From assembly GCA_030068075.1 (NCBI GenBank), contig JAINVK010001077.1, forward strand, positions 124,001-188,000: a DNA stretch of 64,000 bases. The letters are read 5' to 3'. Every line of letters begins with the position of its first letter. Within the stretch, counting starts at the first letter, position 1. Shown piece by piece: positions 23,331-34,800 of this stretch. Position numbers and translations under genes: made by a program. Below the pieces are notes generated by a model. The model did not search any database. It was not told the origin of the DNA and saw only the letters and a list, made by a program, of their open reading frames with translations. The stretch comes from Paguma larvata (taxonomy: Eukaryota > Chordata > Mammalia > Carnivora > Viverridae).

Positions 23331-25125
23331 TACTTTTCCTCACTGTAATCAATAATAAACCCAATCTGTTCAACTACGGGTATGCTCCTGGTGGGCGTTG
23401 GCTGAAGGGCATGGTCAGTTTCAAGCTTCCCAAATATTTGTGGCATAAGAAGCACTGGCAGACATCAGAAAAAGTAAAACTGAAGTATGGAAAATGTTCA
23501 CTCCTCCACCTCCACCTCACAATCCAACATTATTTGACACCCACTCAAGTGAACTTCTCACAAGAACACAGTGATGTGATCTTTCTGTTGTAGGCAATTG
23601 AAAGAATCCTATACAGAAATTGGTCTCTAGAAGTGGGGTCTGGCAAAAGCCAGGCCAAACAATGTGGAAATGACTAAGGCAAGGGTGGGTGGATGGCAGT
23701 GAAGAGTTCTCTATCTTCTGTTAGGCAATGGGCAAACCTAGTTATATGGCTTCAAAGTGGTCTTTTTTTGTAAAATCTGTACCCAGCAAGGCTAGGGCCG
23801 TATATGGTTTTGTAGAGAACTGAGATATAGATGTTCTTTTGGTTGCTCCTTTTGGCATTCAAAAAGGTTCTACAAGGAAGAGACAAGTTTTGGATGGTGA
23901 GGCTGATCCATCTGAAAGCAAGCAGAGAAGAAAATACAGCTTTCCTAATAGGACTCCTGCAGTCTACATTCCAAGATGGCTGAATCAGACAGCTGTGCAA
24001 AGTGAACAAAGCCCAACTATCTGCCCCAGGGTGAATGTGGCACCACTTAAGGCAGAGACCTAAGAGGAGCCAAGTCTGATCCTCCTAGCCTTTTCTAAGC
24101 ACTTCAGGCTACATATTCCTTGCCTGGGAAAAATACCAATTATCCCCACAGACCTTCTCCATCTATTGTTTAGAATTATCCTAAAGCAGAATCCAAGGAA
24201 GGTCATTAAGCTCAGAGCCAGGGGGTTGGGCTTAGCAACAAGGATTGATGGTAAGAGACAAAACCACCCAGTCTGAAGTCAACCGTTTGGTAAGTGTCCT
24301 CTTCAATCATTAGTCTATAGAATTGACCAGAAGCAAAGAGATCCCAAACCTCCTAAATTGATAAAAGGGTCATCTTGCTGAAGAAAGTTCCAGCCTCACA
24401 ATCAAGGACCCGAATGCTTACCCCAGCAGGCACCTAGCCTATCATCAGGGAAGAGACTGTCACACTCCCCAGAAGGGGACTTCTTTCCCTGTGCCATCCT
24501 CAGATGTGGCCAGGAAAAGGATGGACAAGGTTTATCTTCCCAGAGAGCAGAAACCAGGGACAGCAGAAATGCGGCCCAAGCACCTCATTCCTTCATCAAA
24601 ATGGGGAGCTCCTGCTTTTTCCTCTCTAGCAGAATGTGAGATATGTGACACTTCAGGGACCACCATGGGTGATTTCTTCCCTTCCTTTTCCAAATGGTAG
24701 TATTTACAGGTATTCTGTTATCTTACTCTCAACTTGTATTGGGACTCTCAGGGGTAGCTCATGTCCTCCTTTAACTGCAGGTGAAAATATGAATTAAGAA
24801 GTGCCACATGCAGAAATTAACAAAAGAAGAGATCATCACCCAAAGGTATTGCACTTGAAGCTTGATGTAAGACAAAGATGAGACTCTGGGTTGTATCATT
24901 TGAGAAGAGGGTGAGTGCCTTTGGCACAGTGTATGTGATAATGACACGTTAAGGAGCATTTTTGCAAATAAATGAACGGCAGGAAGAGCGTGTGTGGATG
25001 CTAGGCAGCTGGCAGGGACTGGGTAAGTGGGGAGGGGTTGGCCTATAGTACATCAGTTAATTTGCATACTTTGTGCATCATTTCCCTGTGTTCTGGTGAG
25101 AGTGGTGGCACTGAGATGACAATCT
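23331..25125. other. No recognised feature
   Basis: About 1.8 kb without recognised genes or young repeats. Open frames of up to 85 codons (for example 23752-24009 minus, 23839-24063 plus) overlap and have no family match I know. Confidence 0.3.
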
Positions 25126-25129
25126 GCGC

Positions 25130-25320
25130 ACAACGAACTTTCAATCATTTGGGTCATTTCATTATGACAGTCTCCAAAATGGAAATTGCTTGGTCAGAGG
25201 TTGCAGTTTCATGGCTCTTATTATATGTTTGAAAACTGCTTTCCAAAAGCATTAAAGCAATTGACATTCCTACCAGGAATATGGGAGACTGTTCCTGTAT
25301 ATTTCATCAACTGCTTCTGA
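25130..25320 (-). mobile_element. Old L1 3' fragment, antisense
   Basis: ATTGCTTGGTCAGAGGTTGC, CTGCTTTCCAAAAGCATTAA and CAATTGACATTCCTACCAGG follow the antisense L1ME-type pattern. Confidence 0.5.
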
Positions 25321-26319
25321 AGTTTAATGCTCCATGAATACATCCTTCAGCTCCTAAGATATAGGTGAACCTCTATGGTGATGATCCTCTACATAGACTA
25401 AGAATTGTTCCCCAAAGGTTTTTTTGATTCATTTGATAAAGTTGCACCCCCAAACATGATCTTTTCCCAGTTTCCCTTGGTTCAATTCTGCTGCCTCCAC
25501 CAGAGGAATTAATGCATTTATTTCTTCTCTCCTTTTCTGGCTGCAGCCCTGAGGATCACTCCACTTCCAGCCCTTTCCTCTTGAGCATTTCATTCAATCA
25601 GAATGCTCTGAGATGGCACCTGAGACATTAAAATCTACTCCACTGTGGCGTGAGGCATCTCGGGGTCCCAGGTAGATACACTACATACACGATCAGCTTA
25701 GTTGCAAGTTACTTGGCAAAAATTAGCTCCTAAGTCACACTTTTCCGAGTTTGGGAAACATAAAGGTTTAAATCCTAAAAGATGCATGTTTGTGAGTGTC
25801 ATTAGTCCAAAACTCATAGTCTGCAGAGAAGAAAATGGGATCTCAAAAGGCTTAAGGGCCAAGTGTACACGGTTAGTGAGCCATGGACTTGGGATGCTGG
25901 TCAGCTCTCCCTATGTTATGCTTCTGCCTTGTTCTAGCCCATTTCACTTCAGGCTGGGAAGCCTATCTACCCTAGTCCTGGCCCTTGGTCCTATCTTGGC
26001 CAGTTCCAGTGGTAATTCCCCTGAATCCAGTAACAACTGGATCTATGAGGATTTCTAACATAGCAGCTACTCATTGGTCCACACATCCAGGAACACCCAG
26101 CTGCCCTCTTCTTGAGGCTCCAAAACTTGAGTAAGACGGGGTTACTCTCAAAGCTGGGACAGATCCTTCTACTTGAAGACCCTTCCAGGTCAGGAGCTTG
26201 GAAGCGCCCTTCTGTTTTGTCATGTTTTCCTGCCGCCAGTTCTCCCATTGGTGCTCCATCTGTAAGGAAGGAAAAATTCTCCCTCTACCCTTCAAGGTCT
26301 TCCAGCTGGACTAAGAATT
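25321..26319. other. No recognised feature
   Basis: Intergenic DNA. A 118-codon open frame at 25702-26058 has no recognisable domain. Confidence 0.3.
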
Positions 26320-26750
26320 AAATTGACATGAGACAGATTAACAGGAGACAAAAACAAAAATTATATTACATGTGCGTGGAGACCCAATAATGATACTGAG
26401 ATCTAGAGAAATGACCAATGCAGGCAGTTTTTTAATCCTTTTTAGACAAAAAGATGACAAATCTGTGAGGAATTGACAGGACAAAGAAAACTTAACTTTG
26501 GGAGCTTCAGCTAGTAAGAAATTCTAAACAGAATTTGGGCTGGGGTAGTACATCAGTAAAAAGTAACAAGGGTTGTTTCTATAGCCTTCTGGGCTCTGAA
26601 ATTCCCAACTCTGGTGATAATTATGTCTCTTTACTTCCTGGCACTGGAAGGGCACCTTTCACATAAGAAATTTTCCTGCTTTTGGGGAGACAGGAAGTTC
26701 TGAGTGTACTTGCATATGCTATCTCTTAAGCAACTTTTGTTTTAAATAAT
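26320..26750. mobile_element. Possible LTR-like repeat
   Basis: ATTGACATGAGACAGATTAA then CAGGAGACAAAAACAAAAAT recalls an old retroviral-LTR-type repeat. Family and orientation are uncertain. Confidence 0.25.
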
Positions 26751-26944
26751 CAAGTGCCAAAGTGGAACATTTTGGGTGGCCTGCCCTTGGCCCCTACATA
26801 TCCTCTGCCTAGACATAGTGTCCAAAAAACTGCAGGTACAGGGATTATCCCAGACTCAGAGCTGTCTTTTAAGAATCTCAGGGGAGGTGAGGGAAAGGAA
26901 TGCCTTTCATCGGTCTGGTACTTCCTATTCTCAATCCAGCAAAC

Positions 26945-27065
26945 CCTTAGATCAGTGGATCTTATATTTCTTTTGGCCACAAGCCACCTCAGGAGCCTGA
27001 TGAAAGCAATGGACCCTCTCCCAATTCACATTATCACAAAATTGTACCTACAATTTTAGGGCCAT
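26945..27065 (+). mobile_element. Possible hAT-Charlie fragment
   Basis: GAGCCTGATGAAAGCAATGG, then ACCCTCTCCC and TACAATTTTAGGGCCATC, resemble a Charlie-type DNA transposon end. Confidence 0.4.
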
Positions 27066-27918
27066 CAAAGACGATCTGAATCCTATCCATGGTCAACAGA
27101 TAATTGTGGGGGATTTGATCACAGTGGTTACTTCCTGGTCTTAAGCAGAGATACTTTCCAATAATTATGGGAGAATTTGAACCCTGCAGGTTACTTCCTG
27201 GTCTCAAACAAAACATGAATAATTGTTGTGTCTGGAGTGGGAGGTGGGGAATTTTATTCATGGCAGGTTTTTTCCTCAGCTCATTCACACAGATGGCCTC
27301 CTAAATAATTGTGGGGATGTTATCACAGTAGGTGGCCACCTAAAGTCTTCCTGCTAATGTACCTCTTGGGCACAGCATGCATTATTCTGCCCTGTCAAAA
27401 ATAGTTTCAGGCTTCAGACTGGCCTATAACAGTGAATACAAAAATCTGCTTATGATGGTTTCTGGTTAAGCTGTTAACCAGAAGCTTCTGGTTAGCTGTT
27501 AGGATTATAGATAAGTTAACTCACAGTTATTTTTGCAAAGAGTAGTAGAGTGAGCTTGCCCAATAAACACCTAAACTGTAGCATCTTTCCACTTGCTACA
27601 GTTATGTCTCTGAAAATCACCATGGGAAGATAATTTATTATTGACAAACTTAGAACCTTATGGAAAAAGTAGAGTCAGGAACCAAAGGTAAATTTTGAGG
27701 CTATAAAAACTCTCCAAAAGGTTTTTTGGATTTTACTAAGATGAAATGTTAAAAATGGCACATCAAATACAAAGAACGTCAATGTCTTATACAGGTCTTA
27801 AGCTAGAAATAGTCATAAATGGTTATGTACAATTTCTATCTATCATCCCTTAATCATTAGAGCATTTTCAGGAATTTTCTCTTCTTCTGTTTGATCTTTA
27901 TTTGTATCATTTATTTTT
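27066..27918. other. No recognised feature
   Basis: Intergenic DNA. It contains imperfect repeats of a GGGAGAATTTGAACCCTGC/GGGGGATTTGATCACAGTG-like phrase with ACTTCCTGGTCT (27108-27210), origin unclear. Confidence 0.3.
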
Positions 27919-27919
27919 A

Positions 27920-28115
27920 TTTTTCATGCTTATTTATCTTGAGAGAGAGAGAGAAAGCAAGGGAGGGGCAGAGAGGGAGAGAGAGAATCTCAGGCAGGCC
28001 TTGCACCATCACCACAGAGCCTGATGCAGGGCTCAATCTCACAAACCATGAGATCATGATCTGAGCCAAAGTCAAGAGTTGCATGCTTAACCAATTGAGC
28101 CAGCTAGGCACCCCT
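27920..28115 (-). mobile_element. CAN-SINE
   Basis: Reverse SINE; TSD TATCATTTATTTTTAT on the left and TACTATTTATTTTTAA on the right. Confidence 0.9.
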
Positions 28116-28145
28116 GTACTATTTATTTTTAAAATAATACTCTTG

Positions 28146-28248
28146 TGGGGACCTAGCTGGCTCAGACAGTAGAGCATACAACTCTTGATCTTGGGGTCAT
28201 GAGTCTGAACTTCATGTTGGGGTAGAGTTTACTTAATAAAAAATTAAA
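28146..28248 (+). mobile_element. Short (old) CAN-SINE
   Basis: ACCTAGCTGGCTCAGACAGT to TTTACTTAATAAAAAATTAA; TSD TAATACTCTTG on the left and TAATGTTCTTG on the right. Confidence 0.82.
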
Positions 28249-28733
28249 GTAATGTTCTTGTAACAATTTAATTGTATAGAAATGCTATAAAGTGAAAAGC
28301 AAAAGTTACCCAAATCTCACTCCCCACTCAAACTATCAATCAATATTAATGGAAGGATATTTGGAGGATTTTCCATTTTTGCTTTTTTTTAGGCTTATTT
28401 TTTAGGTGCATGGTTTTTATAGCTACAGTGATTGCGAGGCAGATTTGAAGGCTCTTGTGAAGCTGGGTAGAAGGGGATGGGAATAGTCCAAGTTAGAAAG
28501 CCATAAACCCTCTGTTCTTACTGAGATGCAGCTGTTTTTCTCAAATCAAAGCTCCTCAGGTTGTTGTAAGGCTTCGGTTAATATCCGGAGTTCTGAACAC
28601 GATGACTTTGACAGTTTTGTTGCTTTTCTGGAGGAACAGGTTCATGAAGGTCCTCATGGTGCCATTCCAGACTTCCTCTCACTGCTATCCAAGCCTTTTA
28701 TACTTCTCTCTTTTTAAAAAAATATGGGGTCCA
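28249..28733. other. No recognised feature
   Basis: Intergenic DNA. A 63-codon frame at 28526-28717 has no known match. Confidence 0.3.
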
Positions 28734-28734
28734 C

Positions 28735-28935
28735 TTGGCAAGGAGCTGTGGACAGCCTCTAGAAGCTGAGAGTGACCCCCAGCTGACAGCTAGCAAGGAT
28801 GTCCTAAACCCACAAGGAAAGAAATTCCATTAACAACCAGTGAGCTTGCAAGAGGATCCTTAGCTTCAAATGAAAATGGCAGCCTGGTTTGGACCCAAAG
28901 CAGAAGAGCCAGCTAACCCTCTCCCAGACTCCTGA
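28735..28935 (+). mobile_element. MaLR LTR fragment (MLT1/MST-like)
   Basis: GGCAAGGAGCTGTGGACAGC, CCCCAGCTGACAGCTAGCAA, CACAAGGAAAGAAATTCCAT and AACAACCAGTGAGCTTGCAA match the middle of MLT1/MST LTRs. Confidence 0.65.
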
Positions 28936-30120
28936 CCTTTGTCCTTTTCATCCTTGACCCGCCCCTTTCCCTGCCAAGACCCCAATTCAGAACCAATACC
29001 TTTAATCCAGAATATTTAAGGGGCTTTGCAATAACGGAGCTAGTTTTCCCAAATATCCCCTAGGACCCATGGAAACCAGAAGTCTTTCATTCTTGGTACT
29101 TTCTGGGAGTAGCTAGGTGGCAAGGAAAGAACTGTCTTTTCAAAGTAGTGCTTAATACACTCCCCAGGATACTAGTAGCTGCACATAACTTACAGAGGCC
29201 TGGAGAAATTACTCTAGTTAAGGGATCATTGTTCCCCAGCTTTGCTCAGCAGTTACTTCACTTCATATTATTCCAAAAACCTGACACAGACAACTCTATG
29301 CAGTCCTTGTCCCCAGACACGCTCTGCTTTGTGTGTTGAAATCTAACAGGAACACCTGAGACATCGTGAGATGTATCTCAAATTCTTAAAAACTCCCCAG
29401 ATAGTTGAAGGCTCCTGCTGATCAACAGTCATGGGTGGCTAGTAATAAGCTACCCCAGCTAATGGCACAAGTGGAAGGACCGTTGCCGAGTAATGTGTCT
29501 TGCCTAAATTTAGGGAGGCAGCTTGAGCCCTCTCATTCTGGCCATGAAAGGTATAGAAAGAATCTCATGCACATTCAGACCTTGCCAACCTTCTTCCTTA
29601 CTTTCACAGTTGCCGACATGCATGGATTTGAGTTTGAAAATGTTTGCAACAGTTTCTTAGCATAAATCATTCACCTCCAGAAGATCATGCTCCAAATGCT
29701 TCAAGTCATTTCAAAACATAGTGGGCTTCTGCCTGATCCATTCCCACATCCCATTCCTGCCATCCTGCTGGATGGGTTCTGACAGTCCTGAGGTGGCATA
29801 GACTAAGCCCAGGAGGAGGGAAGAAGGTTCTGGGGTTTGTTTTCTTCCCTCCTCACCTCCACCTGCTGGTAGACTGTTGCATTTCAGGTATGTATGGAGA
29901 GTGAGTCCAATTAAATATACTACCAGCCTATTGGTGGCAACAGGATACCAAGACTTTAAAGAGGGATCCATTCCTACAGTCCTGGGTCAGGATGTACCAC
30001 AGCCTCCATGAACCTCTACTCTGTTTTATCCAGGCCAGTGTGGCCCAAGACAAGGGGTACATTAAGCATTCCCAGCCTCATGGGAGCGCTTCAGGGATCG
30101 GGAATCAAAAATCTAAAGCT
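28936..30120. other. No recognised feature
   Basis: About 1.2 kb of intergenic DNA with no supported gene or repeat. Confidence 0.3.
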
Positions 30121-30121
30121 T

Positions 30122-30592
30122 TCTTTTTATAGTAGCACTTTCGACAACAGCCAAATCATGGAAAGAGACTAAGTGTCCATCAAGTGATGAATGGATAAAG
30201 AAGATGTGATATATACATACAATGGAATACTACGCGGCAATGAGAAAGAATGAAATCTGGCCATGTGTGGCAACATGGATGGAACTGGATGGTATTATAC
30301 TGAATGAAATAAGTCAGGCAGAGAAAGACAGATACCATATGTTTCCACGCATAGGTGGACTTTGCGAGACTTAACAGAAAACCAGGGGGAGGCGAAGAGG
30401 GGAAGGGAAAAAGACACAGAGAGGGAAGGAAGCAAAACATAAGAGACTCTTAAATACTAAGAACAAACCGAGGGTTGAGGGGGGTATGGGAGGGGGGAGA
30501 GTGGGTGACGGGCACTGAGCAGGGCACGGGTTGGGATGAGCACTGGGTGTTGTATGGAAAACAATTTGACAATAAAAAGTTAAAAAAAAGAA
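30122..30592 (+). mobile_element. Carnivore L1 3' end (5'-truncated, relatively young)
   Basis: Runs from TAGTAGCACTTTCGACAACA through AATGGAATACTACGCGGCAA, the purine-rich G tract at 30470-30520, to TGGGTGTTGTATGGAAAAC, AATAAAAAG and an A-run. Only the extreme end of ORF2 and the 3'UTR are present. Confidence 0.88.
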
Positions 30593-30628
30593 TATTCTGT
30601 GAATCTATTATGATTTAAAATGGTCTTG

Positions 30629-30883
30629 GGGCACCTAGGTGACTCAGTATGTTAGGTGTTCAACTCTTGATTTCAGTTCAGGTCATGATCTCACGGTTTA
30701 TGGGTTCATGCCCCGTGCCAGGCTCTGCACTGACAATGTGGAGCCTGCTTGGGATTCACTCTCTCTGCCTCTCTCCCACTTGCATTTGTTTGCTCTCTCT
30801 CTCTCTTTCTCAAAATAAATAAACATATAAAATAAAATGAAATAATAAAATAAATAAAATAAAATAAAATAAAATAAAATAAA
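30629..30883 (+). mobile_element. CAN-SINE with long (AAAAT)n tail
   Basis: Full SINE; TSD AAAATGGTCTTG on the left and AAAATGGGCCTTA on the right. The tail at 30828-30883 is an AAAAT pentanucleotide array. Confidence 0.92.
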
Positions 30884-31398
30884 ATGGGCCTTAGAAGGAA
30901 CAGGGCTGAAATGTCTGTTGTCGGTGACAAAGATCTTGCCTGACAGCTTTAACAGAAGCAAAAGCAATAAAACAATTGGTGGTCTCGTGGCCAATGAAGT
31001 GGACAGCAGTCCCCGCATTGCTCATCCTGGAAGCTGCCAGAAACTGGAATCTTAGTCTTGAACTCAAGCCTACCTGAGGACACCCTGATGCCAAATGTCT
31101 ACCTTCTTAGACCTTTTCCCATTAGACTGCCTGACTCATCAAAGACAGTTTCTAGCAAGGACTGGGGTGAGGAATGTGTTGAGAGTGGGGAATACCGGGG
31201 ACATTCTTGCCCCAGCTCTGGAGGAAATTGGTGTTAGGTAAGGAAGTAAATTATAGACTTAGTTTCAAGGACATGGGACAAGGGCCCTGTTATTAGGCAC
31301 CAGGCAGAAGGCTGTGGCTTGGTACAGAAACAAAGCATCAGCCTGGCCTCTGGGATCAGATGAAAAAATCTCCCACAGGGTGCAACCGATGAGGGCAG
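30884..31398. other. No recognised feature
   Basis: Intergenic DNA; nothing recognised. Confidence 0.3.
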
Positions 31399-31399
31399 T

Positions 31400-31510
31400 G
31401 CAGAAATGCGTAGGCTGAAGGTCAGGCAACCTGGTCACCCACCTGGGCTCTCCCACCTGATAGTTGTATGGCTTTGTGCACATTCTTTAGTTCATTTGCA
31501 AAATAAGGAA
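31400..31510 (+). mobile_element. MIR fragment
   Basis: GGTCAGGCAACCTGGTCACC, TGATAGTTGTATGGCTTTGT and CATTTGCAAAATAAGGAAG follow the MIR core. Confidence 0.55.
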
Positions 31511-31816
31511 GTTCACTTGTGGACCCTCTGCAGTCTCAAGCTACCACATGTTTTTCAAATTCTAATGTGGGGGCGTAAGAGTCACAAGCTTCCAGGTGGT
31601 GCTGTTGCTAATGGTCCCCAGACCACACTTGAGTAGTGGGCAAGCATAGATGACCACAGAGTGGCTCAGGGCTGGTGTGGGTAGAAGGCCAGAGGCAGAA
31701 CTCTAGTTGCCAGCCCCCAAGCTTCAGCTAGAGCAGCTCATCTTTGATTTGTTTTACATATTAGGGTTCCACCTAAGATCTTATTTGAGAAATAAAAGGG
31801 GTCTTTTGTTTATATT
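31511..31816. other. No recognised feature
   Basis: Intergenic DNA; nothing recognised. Confidence 0.3.
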
Positions 31817-31817
31817 T

Positions 31818-31847
31818 TTATTTTATTTATTTATTTATTTATTTATT

Positions 31848-31880
<33 letters not shown>

Positions 31881-32059
31881 TGAGTGCAGAAGGGGCAGAG
31901 AGAGAGGAGAGAGAGAGAGGAGAGAGAGAGAATCCTAAGCAAGTTCCATCCCAGCAGCACGGAGTCCGATGTGGGGTTCGAATTTACAAATCGTGAGATC
32001 ATGACCTGATCCAAAACCAAGAACTGGAGGCTTAACCGACTGAGTCACCCCGGTGCCCC
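31818..32059 (-). mobile_element. CAN-SINE with (TTTA)n and (GA)n tracts
   Basis: Reverse SINE ending ACCCCGGTGCCCC. It contains (TTTA)n at 31824-31850 and (GA)n at 31851-31877 and 31903-31930. Confidence 0.9.
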
Positions 32060-32124
32060 TGTTTATTTTTTAAAAGAGCTTCAAAACCCCTGGATTTCAG
32101 CCGTTTGGGGGTAGGGACTATTTT

Positions 32125-32265
32125 AACCTACTTTTATTATGGAAAATTGTAAACACACACCAAATTCAAAAGAGAAGTATAACAAACTTGCATGTACCCA
32201 CTACCCAGCCTCAACAAGTACCACCATTTTGTCAATATTACTTCAAATCCAACTGATAAGAACTT
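32125..32265 (-). mobile_element. Old L1 3' fragment, antisense
   Basis: TTATTATGGAAAATTGTAAA, AGAAGTATAACAAACTTGCA, TGTACCCACTACCCAGCCTC match the common antisense L1M pattern. It lies just upstream of the pseudogene. Confidence 0.6.
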
Positions 32266-33034
32266 TAAAAACCAGGGAAGCCTCTCAGTTCTGGTGTCTG
32301 GTGGCCAGATCTGTTACATGAAACAACTTCTATGATGGCTGACTGGACACTCATTTATGCTATATGAGAATGAGCTGTAGCTTCTGAAGGACACTCTCCA
32401 AAATTAAACAGCCACCATATGGAGCAAAAAGCAAAGACCGAGAACACCAAGAAGTGGCCTCAGAATACAACACCCAATGTTTGCCATGTTTGGCCAGCCA
32501 CAGATTTAGGAATTCAAAGAGGTCTTCAACATGATTGATCAGAACAGACATGGCTTCATCAACAAAGATCATTTTCATGATATGCTTGCTTCTCTAGGAA
32601 AGAATCCAACCGATGCATATCTCGATGCCATGATAAATGATACTCCAGGGCCTGTAAATTTCACCTCACTCCTCATGATGTTTGGTGAGAAGTTGAATGG
32701 CACACATCCAGAAGATATCAGAAACACTTTTGCTTGCTTTGATGAAGAAGCAACAAAAAACAAGATTCAAGAACATTATCTGAGAGCTGTTGACAACAAC
32801 CAGAGATTGGTCTCCAGACAAGGAAGTACATAAGGTGTACAGAGACTATTGACAAAAAGGGAAATTTCAGTGACATTGAGTTCATGTGCATCTTTAAACA
32901 TGAAGCAACAAAGATCATTGGAAGAACTTCAGATAAAAACTTCCAATTACTGTGTCTTACTCTGTTTTATTTCCCAGACAGTTACTCCCACCCTCATAAG
33001 AACCTGTTGGATGCGACTTAGTTTCACAAGTAGT

Positions 33035-33463
33035 TTGCCTTTTTATTAATTAATTAATTTTTTAATTTAAATTCAAGTTAGTTAACATTTAGTGTAGTAA
33101 TGATTTCAGAAATACAATTTAGTGATTCATCACTTACATATAACACCCAGTGCTCATCCCAACAAATGGCCTCCTTAATTCCCATCACCTTTTTCACCCA
33201 TCCCCCTAACCAATACCTTGCCAGCAACCCTCACTTTGTTCTCTGTACTTAAGTCTCTTATGGTTTGTCTCCCTCTCTGTTTTTATCTTATTTTTCCTTC
33301 CCTTCCCATATGTTCATCTATTTTGTTTCTTAAATTCCACATGAGTGAAGTAATATATTTATCTTTCTCTGACTGACTTATTACATGTAACATAATATAC
33401 TCTAGTTCCATCCGCATTGTTGCAAAGGCAAGATTTCATTATTTTTGATTGCTAAATAATATT

Positions 33464-33519
<56 letters not shown>

Positions 33520-33727
33520 ACATCTTTTTATCCATTCATCAATGAACATTTGGGCTCTTTCCATAGTTTGGCTATTGTCGATAGTGTTGCTATAAACACT
33601 GGGGTCCACATGACCCTTCGAATCAGCAGTTTTGTACCCTTTGGATAAATACCTAGTAGTGCAATTGCTGGGTCATAGAGTGGTTCTATTTTTAATTTTT
33701 TGAGGAACCTCTATACTGTTTTCCAGA
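33035..33727 (-). mobile_element. 5'-truncated L1 3' end inserted in the MYL12 pseudogene
   Basis: On the minus strand this is the carnivore L1 3' end: the tail lies at 33035-33065 (T-rich on plus), followed by the complement of the segment containing ATAACACCCAGTGCTCATCCC and upstream 3'UTR/ORF2-end sequence. A TTTATT motif occurs at both edges (about 33041 and 33729) and may be the TSD. It interrupts the pseudogene's 3'UTR, so it is younger than the retrocopy. Confidence 0.8.
33472..33516. repeat. (AT)n microsatellite
   Basis: About 22 uninterrupted AT units inside the antisense L1 insertion. Such a length is likely polymorphic. Confidence 0.95.
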
Positions 33728-33945
33728 GTTTATTCCAGATCTTTCTGCTACTTAGCACTTGTATAATGAGACTGGAAAGGAAGGTGAGGTTGTAAGTTGT
33801 GTTGAAAAAGAGATTACAAATAAAACTCAACAAATCAATAAATATGAAAGCCCAGGAAAATATATCTGTATTTCTAGTTTTGCTGGATTGTTATATTTTT
33901 AAATACTGAAAATGATCTTTTGAAATAAAGATTATTCTGACTCAA

Positions 33946-34239
33946 GAGGAATATAATGGCAAGTTAAACAAATGAGTGGTAGTTAGGGATAGTCTTTTTT
34001 TTCCAGTTTTCAAATTCATATAATTCAGACTCCATGGTAAAATTGATTTTTCAAGTATGTGGGGCAATGTCCTTCAAAACTTTTAAGTACACTTTCACAT
34101 TATCATGCAGCAAAACTAGTTATGCCTTTGTTTTTTTATGCTTCTAATAAGATGTTTCAACTACTGAATGATAAATATGGAATGTATCTGAGAAAACATT
34201 CAACATCTTATTAATCTAAGATTCTAAGAAGTGGTAAAA
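33946..34239. other. No recognised feature
   Basis: AT-rich DNA downstream of the pseudogene. Confidence 0.3.
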
Positions 34240-34353
34240 TTCTGAACATTTACTGTGTGTAAGGTATTATCCACACACAATTTTCATGGACTCTTCCTGA
34301 CAACTTTGTAAGATAGATTTTTATTAGCTCCATATTTTAAATGAGGGACTCAT

Positions 34354-34531
34354 CTATTTTTTTTAGAGAGAGAGGGAGAGCACAAGCAGGGGGAGAGGCA
34401 GAGAGAGTATCTTAAGCATGCTCCATGCTCAGTACAGAGCCAACATGGGGCTTAATCCATGACCATGAGATCATGACCTAAGCCAAAATCAAAAGTTGGA
34501 TGCTCAACCAACTGAGCCACCCAGGTGCCCT
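34354..34531 (-). mobile_element. CAN-SINE inserted beside/within an older one
   Basis: Reverse SINE ending GAGCCACCCAGGTGCCC. Confidence 0.88.
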
Positions 34532-34540
34532 CATTTCTTC

Positions 34541-34657
34541 TTTTTTAATATATTTTTTTTAATTTTAAGTACAACCTACCCCCCAACGAGGGGCTCAAAC
34601 TCACGACCCCAAGGTCGAGAATCACATGCTCCACCGGCTGAGCCAGCCAGGTGCCCC
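34541..34657 (-). mobile_element. Short (old) CAN-SINE
   Basis: Reverse short SINE, AAGTACAACCTACCCCCCAA to CCAGCCAGGTGCCCC. Its right TSD (34659-34672) pairs with 34337-34350. Confidence 0.85.
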
Positions 34658-34800
34658 ATTAAATGGGGGACTAAATTAAATGAGTCTTGAGTAGTTTAAT
34701 GATTGATCAGCATCACTATTAGTGAGAGGTGGAATTCCCACCTAAAGCACCTGACTCCAAAGCTTATAATTCTTGAGTGCTATGCTGTCTCTATGAGAAG

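Larger units (their letters stand above)
32375..33945 (+). pseudogene. Processed pseudogene of non-muscle myosin regulatory light chain (MYL12A/MYL12B type)
   Basis: The parent protein is the EF-hand regulatory light chain of non-muscle myosin II. From a degraded start (ATG at 32419-32421, followed by a 2-base loss relative to the family) to about 32930, the DNA follows the MYL12 coding sequence without introns. One frame from 32531 keeps [11 protein letters not shown] (first EF-hand), [30 protein letters not shown] and ACFDEEAT, then frameshifts and stops near 32833. The C-terminal half continues out of frame to about 32930. The next 100 bases and 33727-33850 resemble 3'UTR, with an AATAAA at 33821. 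The two UTR parts are separated by an antisense L1 (33035-33727). The 5' edge (about 32375) and 3' end (33845-33945) are uncertain. MYL9 is a less likely parent. The copy is intronless, frameshifted and non-functional. Confidence 0.85.
34240..34800 (-). mobile_element. MIR split by two SINEs
   Basis: Left part 34240-34350 (AACATTTACTGTGTGTAAGG, TAAGATAGATTTTTATTAGC). Right part from about 34673 (GAGGTGGAATTCCCACCTAA, GCACCTGACTCCAAAGC). The duplicated TTAAATGAGGGACT / TTAAATGGGGGACT brackets the inserted SINE pair. Confidence 0.6.

Noticed and set aside
32531..32833. A short functional myosin light chain ORF
   Set aside because: The frame covers only the middle of the protein, lost its start context by a deletion, and shifts frame after FDEEAT. 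It is part of an intronless pseudogene.
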